The notes beneath the pieces are model-generated. The model had not been told where the DNA came from, made no database searches, and saw nothing but the letters and a program-made list of their open reading frames with translations. The translations under genes and the position numbers were made by a program. This document shows, in pieces, positions 56,558-64,000 of a stretch of 64,000 nucleotides of DNA. This DNA is from Unio delphinus (taxonomy: Eukaryota > Mollusca > Bivalvia > Unionida > Unionidae): the NCBI GenBank assembly GCA_029339505.1, contig JAQISU010000122.1, positions 11,089,001 through 11,153,000 of the forward strand, written 5' to 3'. The stretch's first letter is position 1. Each line of letters begins with the position of its first letter.

Positions 56558-59500
56558 AATTTGGATCTTTATCGTAGCTAAAATAACACAACACAGTTTC
56601 TTGCAAAACAAATGTGTCGGTAGTTATTGCGTACATGAGATAATGTATAATAATGTTACTTCATAAAAAGTGTTGTACAATCACGCTCAATAATCGGGTT
56701 GCAGGGCATTTCATCACCGACAAAATTTATTTCTACCAAGAGTATTTGGATTTCACTGACATGTCAGTGAGTTGTCTTGCATGTATATCGACGCAACATC
56801 TGAAAACAGGCAAAAAGACCTCGACCGGCATTCACCAATGCATCACTTGCCAGCTTAATAATTCCCAGACAAAATAAAGAAAATCGTTGCTGACACAGAT
56901 CAAATCATAATCAGTATATATGTGAATATGGTGTCAATAGCCAGGAACACCACACAAATAGTCTCGGTTGGAAGTGGACGTAAGTGTTCAACCCGAAAAA
57001 CGCTAGCATGTCGATCAATGATCAATTATACTTCTCAATGATATTATTAATTTAATAAATGTGAAGGATCCTCAGAAGTATCCACGATAACACTTACTGA
57101 AGCAGTAAAACGCCTCAGAGATTAAATAACCAAGGAAATAGTTTGACTTGCGAAATACAAACGCGTTTGTTGTCGAGGAATCTGTTTCTGGATCCGCCGT
57201 TGCAATAACCGTTTGCCTTGGTACGCTGGGAAATGTTACAAATGCAAATGTTATAGGTACGCCATTTGGAATTGTTGTCAGGCATATATCAACTACAGAG
57301 GTAATGCAATAAATAGCTTTGTTATACTTACATGAAAGAATAAGTGTATATTCAGAAATTCCTGAGACAACAAAAAGTGGTATCAGAACAAATGTAAAAG
57401 TGAGTCAGTGGACATCGAAGGTTACACGATTACCATAACCTAAATGGAAACCTTTCAACGACTCAAGACACATGAACATTGAACCCAAAAGATAATTGAT
57501 TTATATGAAGCAAAGATCAAGTAAAGGAATAGTATTACTACTCTATATGATCTTAGAGGAAGCAATAGAAAACAGCAAAACACGAAAGAGTTTTGTAAAA
57601 TTCGACAAATAATTTATTTCCATATAATTCAAAGTTAACATTTAAAATGAATGTATATTAAAGAAAGTTCAATCCCAAATAGTCTGAAATGTTCTATTAT
57701 CAGTCCAAACGAATAAACGTCAAATTAAATTCCTGTTTTTTTAAATATGATCTAGTGCTGAAGGTGTTGCCTGTAGTAACATGTGATGGGGTGATGTGAC
57801 AGCTTTCTTTTAATAAAACTTAACTCAAGATCTCTTTGATTAACAATAATTTAAAGGTATGGTCTCTCTTCAATATTATTAGTGAAAAGCACTTTGTATT
57901 TCCAACGACAATCACTCTGAATAAATAATTTCACTCAAAATTAAATACTGAACACAACGATACAAATGACTCTACCTCAAGATCGTACAGCACGAATCAA
58001 TAATACTAGACACTAAAAGGAAAAGCACAACAGAAGATCTTGGATGTAGGACGAAAGTTAATTTCTAGAACAATTTATCACTAAATATAAATATCGATTA
58101 CGTGCCAACATTTAACAGCATGAATTAAAATCTTTCATCATAGCCAGTCCATGAAAAAACAAATTGGTGGCAACCATAATCAAACTAAGGGCTAACACGA
58201 AAGTAAATAGAATGTATGTCAGGTATTGTGCCAAAATCGCAGTCAAACGTTACGTTTATTAGCTTTTGTGTCGCTCTCCCGATCAAAGACAAAAAAGGTA
58301 ACCCGATACTTGGAGTTCTTTTGCTGGCCCATATAACAGATCAATGTTGTTTAATTGCATCCCTTATTATTCGTTATTCTTAGGTCAGTAGTGTATGGCA
58401 ATGCGTGTCTGACACACACATGCTGATACGTCTCAGCAAGAGAAACATCCACCAACAAATGGATGAAAAACGTACGTTATTAGCTTAGGTTTTGTTTTAA
58501 ATGTGCATACGTTAAAGGGCGGTGTTATCAAAACACATTTTATTAAAGAAAAGGCAAATGCCCTTCTTCTGCCACTAATGCTGGTGGTATATAGTTAATT
58601 TCTCAATAAGGTTTGATATAAGTGCCAAGGGCACAAAGATTGAATTTGACAATTAAATGGCTTTCAGAACAAACAAGGTAGCAGCGTTTGTTGCGGTTGC
58701 CAGATCTGGTTGCACTGCCCAGAAGGAGAAACTGATACCGTCACCAAATGCGAAATTTGTTTCGAAACAAAAAACAACAATACATGATAGTGTTTGTACC
58801 TGCTGGGTTGATGTAAAAACACTGGACAACTTTCATATTCTCTAAGTCTTAACCCTTAATAAATGTCTTGAGCGTCTTAATCCTCAGTAACTAAATGTGC
58901 ATACTAGGTCGCAACGGACTCAAACCATTGCCATTAATCTAGACACCTCATATCCTGCGGGACATACTGTGGAGTGTCTAGGGCCACAGCGTTTAACATT
59001 CTACATACCGCCTTGTACCCATTATCCTACTCCTGAACAATTTTGTATCTTTGCAAGAGCATACAACAAGTAAGACGAGCAGCAAATGCATTGAATGTGC
59101 CTATCCCTGCACGAAATCATTGGAATGCCAAACAATCGTAACTTGCAAACTTGAAGTTGACAGTCCCATAAATATGGCATGTTTGTGCTGTGAGAGACAG
59201 ACATACGAAGACGTATAGAAAGGCGGAGACTATTTATATTTCTCTATTAACACCACAATTATAAATATATAGTTATTGTTGATTTTTTAAACTAAATATT
59301 CCCCCCCCCCCCCGCAAAAAAACAAGAATGATTCCTTCTTGATTTTTATGTAAATATTCGAAGATTCTTCTACTTTGCATTATATTTGATCTTGACTAAC
59401 TTATACAGCCAAACGTTTATTATGATATGCATAGCAAGAGCACTTATGAGCATTCAAACAATGCATGTAGATAAGTAACATAAAGAACTTACTGAAAAGC

Positions 59501-59734
59501 ATAAAAATGTATTTTTCTAATAAAATGCAACAGTATCACCTGCGTGATAGATATAAACGGTTTTCATTCGATTAACTGAGACAGTTACTCCTGAAAGGGA
59601 GTTGTCAACATTGAGCTTTCTTGCAGCCAGGCACAAATGTTTTGCCTTCTATGACTTGACGCGGCTAACTAACCATAAGAACAATAATATGGTGTATGTT
59701 AATTTCGGCGTTAATGAAGTTACCATACACGTAC
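56558..59734. other. No supported gene
   Basis: The open frame 56653-56877 has two CxxC pairs (SCLACIS, CITC) but no further support and no start context; it may be chance or a remnant of fragment 3's neighbour gene. 58657-58845 has no domain. A run of 14-16 C lies near 59300-59314. Confidence 0.35.
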
Positions 59735-59837
59735 CATTGCCACAAAACTGATTAGCTCCGAAAGTTATAAAATGTACATCACTGAATGAAACATGACAGG
59801 AAAATAACATAGACTCTCCTAGGCAAATACACATCTG
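59735..59837 (-). CDS. Candidate Ig-like exon fragment
   Basis: Minus-strand stretch between an acceptor (TACTTCACAG) and a donor (GTACGTG). It reads MCICLGESMLFSCHVSF, whose CxGES start resembles the beginning of Ig domain 1 of the receptor (VCIGESVEVF). It could be an exon or pseudo-exon of a paralogous receptor upstream on the same strand. Phase does not match the 20569 exon start. Confidence 0.3.
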
Positions 59838-59964
59838 CTGTGAAGTACAGAAAGATCGTAGTGCAAAACTGTCACTGCCAATAAGCTTCTTAGAAATTAT
59901 AAATTGATGAATACAGCTGCTATATTTTAGGCATTTTATCTTAAGTTTTTATGTCGTTTGCTTC

Positions 59965-60240
59965 TCGAACCGCTCCGGTGTCGTAGTGATTACAGCGTCC
60001 GCCGCGGGAGCTGGAGGTCGTCGGTTTGATCCCCGGTCATAACAAAGTCTTATAAAAATGGTACTAACAGCTTCCTCGCTTGGAGCGCAACATTAAGAGG
60101 TTAGTGTTAGTACTTGTCGACCTGGTGTTAAGATAATGTGACTGAGTGGGACATAATGATACATGTTTGCGGCATGATGCCCAAATTCAAGACATCACTA
60201 TAAACTGCCTCACTGCAGAAATCGTAGCGATATGACTGAA
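59965..60240 (+). mobile_element. tRNA-headed SINE of a second family
   Basis: Head CTCCGGTGTCGTAGTGATTA and a B-box-like GGTTTGATCCC near 60025, then a body with GTGTTAAGATAATGTGACTG, AGTGGGACATAATG and TTTGCGGCATGATG. The head suggests a tRNA-derived Pol III promoter; the AATGTGACTGRGTGGGRCAT tail type is, as I recall, common in molluscan SINEs. No clear target duplication. Confidence 0.65.
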
Positions 60241-62289
60241 CAATTCTTAAATCTACGTTACAATTCCTAACCAAACAAACTATTGTTTCTCATATCGGTG
60301 GACAGGTCCACTCTGCTAGAGAAGTGGGCATATATTGTATTTTGTTCATCAATATTACGCAGTTGACAATGTTTAATAGTCGTTTGAACTGTATTTTAAA
60401 CGTCACAATTCGAAAACTATATCCTGATTCTCTATTACCTTTCTCTAAGAAACTTTCGATCGATAGTCCGATCGTTTCCCTTTGAGATGTATATAGATAT
60501 TATTCAGAAAGTCCCACTCATTTTCCTATTTAATATGTTCTTCTCTTGCACTTGCAATTTTAAGTAAATTTAGTCACATATTCATAACCAGTCAACCTAC
60601 TGTGCAAATCTTTTTTCATAAAGCCTACCTGTACGAGTATTGTTATTAAACCCGCTCTCATTAATACAACTATGTAAAGGCTCTCGGTAGAAAAACGATC
60701 GTTTTCACATGAGATGAGTTACAATGGTGTGGGTTACCGTTACAAGGATGCGCAGTACATACCAGTATGGATGTTTACAATCTGTAGAAATCGTAATAAT
60801 TTAGTCAAGCCTATATTTGGCATACTTTATTACCGAACATACTGCTTAGTAAATACCTCGTATTATTATAACATTGTCCCCATCATCATGTGATTTATAC
60901 ACATCATAACTTTATTATTTGCTCCGTTAATAGTGGAATTGCCCGTTACAAATACATAAAGGTAAATGTTGAAGTGTTAAGTACTTTTCTTACAATATTG
61001 TGATGCTATATTATACGGCCAAACCGAGACAATTCTTATAGAAGACGAAACAAATGTATTGCATTTACCATCAGTATGGACTTCAATTCTCAACACTCAA
61101 CATAGAATGTTATCTAATATGGCCTATAAAAGCAAAATGTACAAGATCTGTATAACTGAACCTGTCATGTTCACCAAGAGGTAGTGTGAAGACCTGTACT
61201 TTTTTTGGTAATGAATCACGTTACTTCTTTAGGTATATGTATTACTATGGACGCTAGACGGAATGTGATTAAGAACAACAATTACATCCGTCCAAATACT
61301 TTGAAACTTCAACATCATGTGACAAATACAACGTTAAAATAGTTTTTAAAAAGTAAGCATATATGTTATCAACTTTGTTATAAATGTTTACCAAACATTT
61401 CATCTGATTCCGACTCATGTTTTTTTATTAAAGTAAAAATATCAAAAATAGTTTCCATTAAGTTATTAAAATTGTCTTTGTACGTAAATCGCGCGCTACA
61501 TTAGAAAGGAGACTTTCATTTGCTTTAAATAATTTCTGGCCGCCGGTTCAAATTTAGGTAATGTTAGTTGTATTTTGTATTTCCCTTTTCGCTATGCATC
61601 CGTCGTTCTCTCTCTATTTACATGGAAGTTCACTGAAAGTCTTCCGAGGAAGGGACGTAGCACAGTGTGATTAGCAAAAGTGATGAACATTATTCAATAT
61701 AGGTTAAGTAATGTATGTGATCATTGTTATGAGCACTGTTCCTAGAGAAAAAAAAACGCCCATCCTCTCCCCATTCTTTGGCAATAGCTTTAATAGAATA
61801 TGTGCATACAGGATTTTAAAAACACGATTCATTTATTGTGAATTACGCACAACATCAGCTATTCGCTTTATTGAATACGTACAATCACCACGGAGTAATG
61901 AGTTCTACAATCACCTCGGAGTAATGAGTTCTTTCGTCGTGGTACTAGTAGATGGTACTAGTGTAGTGTTGTTGCTGGAAGATTCGTTGTACTTAATGTT
62001 GTAACTTATTGTTATTGGTGTATGTGTAGCTGTAGCAGGCATCTGACTTGTATAAATTGGTCATTATGTTAGCAATGAATGGACTGAGCCGGGAAGGAAT
62101 CTCTAGCATAAAAAAATACCGTTATCTGACCATTGTTGCGACGTAGAAATGGTAATAATAACTGTACTATCAGTTAATAATAAGCTGATTGTATTTTAAT
62201 TGTCTACAGATTGTGTAATAGTAGTAAGAGATAGTAACATATGATGCTGCAATTGCTGATGTAATTTGACTAAAGTAAAGATTATAAAG
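60241..62289. other. No gene seen
   Basis: AT-rich; the open frame 61711-62004 has a small tandem duplication (CACCTCGGAGTAATGAGTTCT type at about 61887-61930) but no domain. Confidence 0.45.
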
Positions 62290-62412
62290 ATCTCGACTCT
62301 GTTTGATTGGGTTCGCGTCTTAGGTTCAACCAATGTGGGCATGTGAGAAAGCTTGCAAATAGGTTATTGTACATTGATGGTTCCTTCCAGGGTTTTCTTG
62401 AGTTAACGTTTT
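62290..62412 (+). mobile_element. Diverged SINE fragment
   Basis: Middle part of the 49426 family: GGGTTCGCGTCTTAGGTTC, GTGAGAAAGCTTGC and GATGGTTCCTTCCAGGG. Both head and tail are lost. Confidence 0.55.
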
Positions 62413-62798
62413 GCTGGATTAACGGGAAACTTGTTATATGCATACACAAGTGACCCATTACAAGTCGCAAACATGACTTAAACACTTCAGGTAAATATTG
62501 GAATTAGCTTTCTTGATAGCGTACCTAATAGTATATCGTCTTTTGCAGGTAAGGCACAAGTAATGTTTTCTAATAGACATTAAGCTATAGTATTGGTAAA
62601 ATAGACTGACCTCTATACAACCTATTCATAGTACGTCATTCGGAACAAAATTGTAAACCCATGTCTCTTCAAGTGCCACATGCAAAGTTGGGAAATATTC
62701 AAACATTAGATGAATATTATTGTTAAGTCACATCTTAGGTAAGATATAAAGGGTGACCTTATGCAATTTGATATTTGCGCTATTTAAACAACCGTTGT

Positions 62799-62801
<3 letters not shown>

Positions 62802-62876
<75 letters not shown>
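62802..62876. repeat. (TA)n microsatellite
   Basis: About 37 TA units. Confidence 0.97.
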
Positions 62877-62879
<3 letters not shown>

Positions 62880-63266
62880 GAACAACGAAGAAGCCTTCTT
62901 CAACTTAAATAAAATGTTCTTAAATAGATAAATTAGCTATCAACTAGTTTGGTGTTATGGTGGTGTGGTGCACTTGAAATACCCCAGGAACTAATATGCA
63001 TGTTAGAGGACAGCAATTAAGAAATTTGGTAGCTTCTGAGTTTACGTTCAGTTTTAGTGATAATTGTCTGCATACCTTAGTATTTATTACGTTTCACTTT
63101 TGAAGTGCCTATCTATTTCCTTGTTTGTCCGTATACATAACATTTACATATCGTTCTGTAACGATATCCGACAACATGTTCTTCTGAACATTTCCTACGA
63201 AATTAGATGACTAAAAGTAATGTAATGTCATACTACGGCCCTACATTTCCATTCTAATGTTATTAT

Positions 63267-63269
<3 letters not shown>

Positions 63270-63338
<69 letters not shown>
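63270..63338. repeat. (GA)n-(ACAG)n compound microsatellite
   Basis: About 20 GA units followed by about seven ACAG units. Confidence 0.97.
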
Positions 63339-63339
<1 letters not shown>

Positions 63340-63738
63340 ACATATTGAACGCGGCTTATGTCAATACTTCTTATATTGTACACGACGATTGGGCTGAACT
63401 AATCATCTAATATGATACGATACGTGATAGCACAGTCTGCATGTTAAAACTGTCAAGATAGAAAAATCAATATCACCATTCTTGCTGAGAGTATCGCACT
63501 GACTGTTTTATATTTGTTTAATCATATACCCTGTACCAGTAATTAAAGAACAATGTTGTCAATAGCAATAAAATAAAAGCACCTTGGACTAATATATAAT
63601 AAACAAAGAAGCTTTCTACAATCTTAGTAAAGTGTTCTTAAAATATAAAGTTATTTACAAACTGGTTTTGCATTATAGGGGTAGGGTTAAAAGTGTTTCA
63701 TGTGTAGCATTCACAAACTTGTATAGGGTTTGTCAAAA

Positions 63739-63739
63739 A

Positions 63740-63790
<51 letters not shown>
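63739..63790. repeat. (TA)n microsatellite
   Basis: About 25 TA units. Confidence 0.97.
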
Positions 63791-63792
<2 letters not shown>

Positions 63793-64000
63793 CCAGAAGA
63801 TAAAAAGTCCAAATATGGTCAATACTTTTCAAATTTGTGATTTTTTATTTTCTTTGTTCACTATAATTGTCAAATACAATTGTAAGCTGACAAAACTACA
63901 ATTAATAAATCGTGTTGTGTTTCTTCAATCATAATTAAATATCATATTCAAAACGATAACTGATTTGTTCTTTTCTCTGATAAGCTTGATTCTATGTTCA

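Larger units (their letters stand above)
62413..64000. other. No gene seen; right end of window
   Basis: Contains two (TA)n arrays and a (GA)n/(ACAG)n array. A related sequence pair flanks the arrays: AACAACGAAGAAGCCTTCTTC...AAAATGTTCTTAAA at 62880 and AACAAAGAAGCTTTCTAC...AAAGTGTTCTTAAA at 63601, each followed by CAACTAGTTTGG/CAAACTGGTTTTG, so an old duplication of about 70 bases is likely. Confidence 0.5.

Noticed and set aside
56653..56877. CxxC zinc-ribbon gene of fragment 3
   Set aside because: Two CxxC pairs are present but spacing and sequence do not match the zinc proteins of copies 1 and 2.
57121..57330. Cysteine-rich peptide gene
   Set aside because: The cysteine-rich reading lacks a start, signal peptide and splice context; likely chance.
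59965..60035. tRNA gene
   Set aside because: The tRNA-like head lacks a clean cloverleaf by eye and is joined to a SINE body.

Overview
This looks like invertebrate nuclear DNA, most likely from a mollusc or another lophotrochozoan. It is AT-rich and intron-rich, has many long (TA)n and other microsatellites, and carries tRNA-headed SINEs whose conserved tail motif (near ATGGCGTTAAAC) and other traits recall molluscan SINEs. The species is an inference. I see no bacterial operons, CRISPR array, rRNA or stand-alone tRNA gene.

Host gene. On the minus strand, five exons with matching splice phases form a type I membrane receptor with two immunoglobulin-like domains: signal peptide exon 46505-46568, Ig-like domain 1 at 20255-20569, Ig-like domain 2 split over 18540-18682 and 10302-10443, and a transmembrane exon 4797-4919. 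Cytoplasmic exons would lie beyond it to the left and were not found. Intron 1 of this model holds almost everything else of interest.

Virus-like elements. 21296-37516 is a 16.2 kb endogenous Polinton/Maverick-type (adintovirus-like) element. It has terminal inverted repeats (TIRs) of about 183 bp that begin with AG. In order it carries: a basic core-like protein, a GDGLG-type small core protein, a capsid-like protein, a coiled-coil fibre-like protein, a two-helix membrane protein fused to a protein with duplicated FPG/IDEFFP modules, an HNH endonuclease next to a CxxC zinc protein, a family B DNA polymerase fused to an SF1 helicase, a retroviral-type integrase, a phospholipase A2-like protein, a tiny zinc-ribbon protein and an A32-like packaging ATPase. 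Most of these genes carry stops or frameshifts, and a 1.36 kb hAT transposon splits the integrase. A second, older and more diverged copy runs in the opposite direction at 37517-45660. It starts at the outer edge of the first element's TIR, inside its own polymerase gene, and it keeps an adenain-like cysteine protease and a small membrane-active-type protein that the first copy has lost by an internal deletion. A third fragment (fibre, membrane and small capsid-type genes) lies at 55180-56557.

Other repeats. There is a decayed LINE (11830-14700, minus), several SINEs (two or three with clean target site duplications), two hAT-like MITE candidates, a large inverted repeat at 7982-8376, and a decayed repetitive coding family at 52440-54000. 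The rest is intronic or intergenic DNA in which I see no gene.

How it fits together. The virus-like genes form a full capsid, packaging, integration and replication set across the copies, but every copy visible here is broken. This is a fossil locus nested in a host receptor gene, not an intact element.
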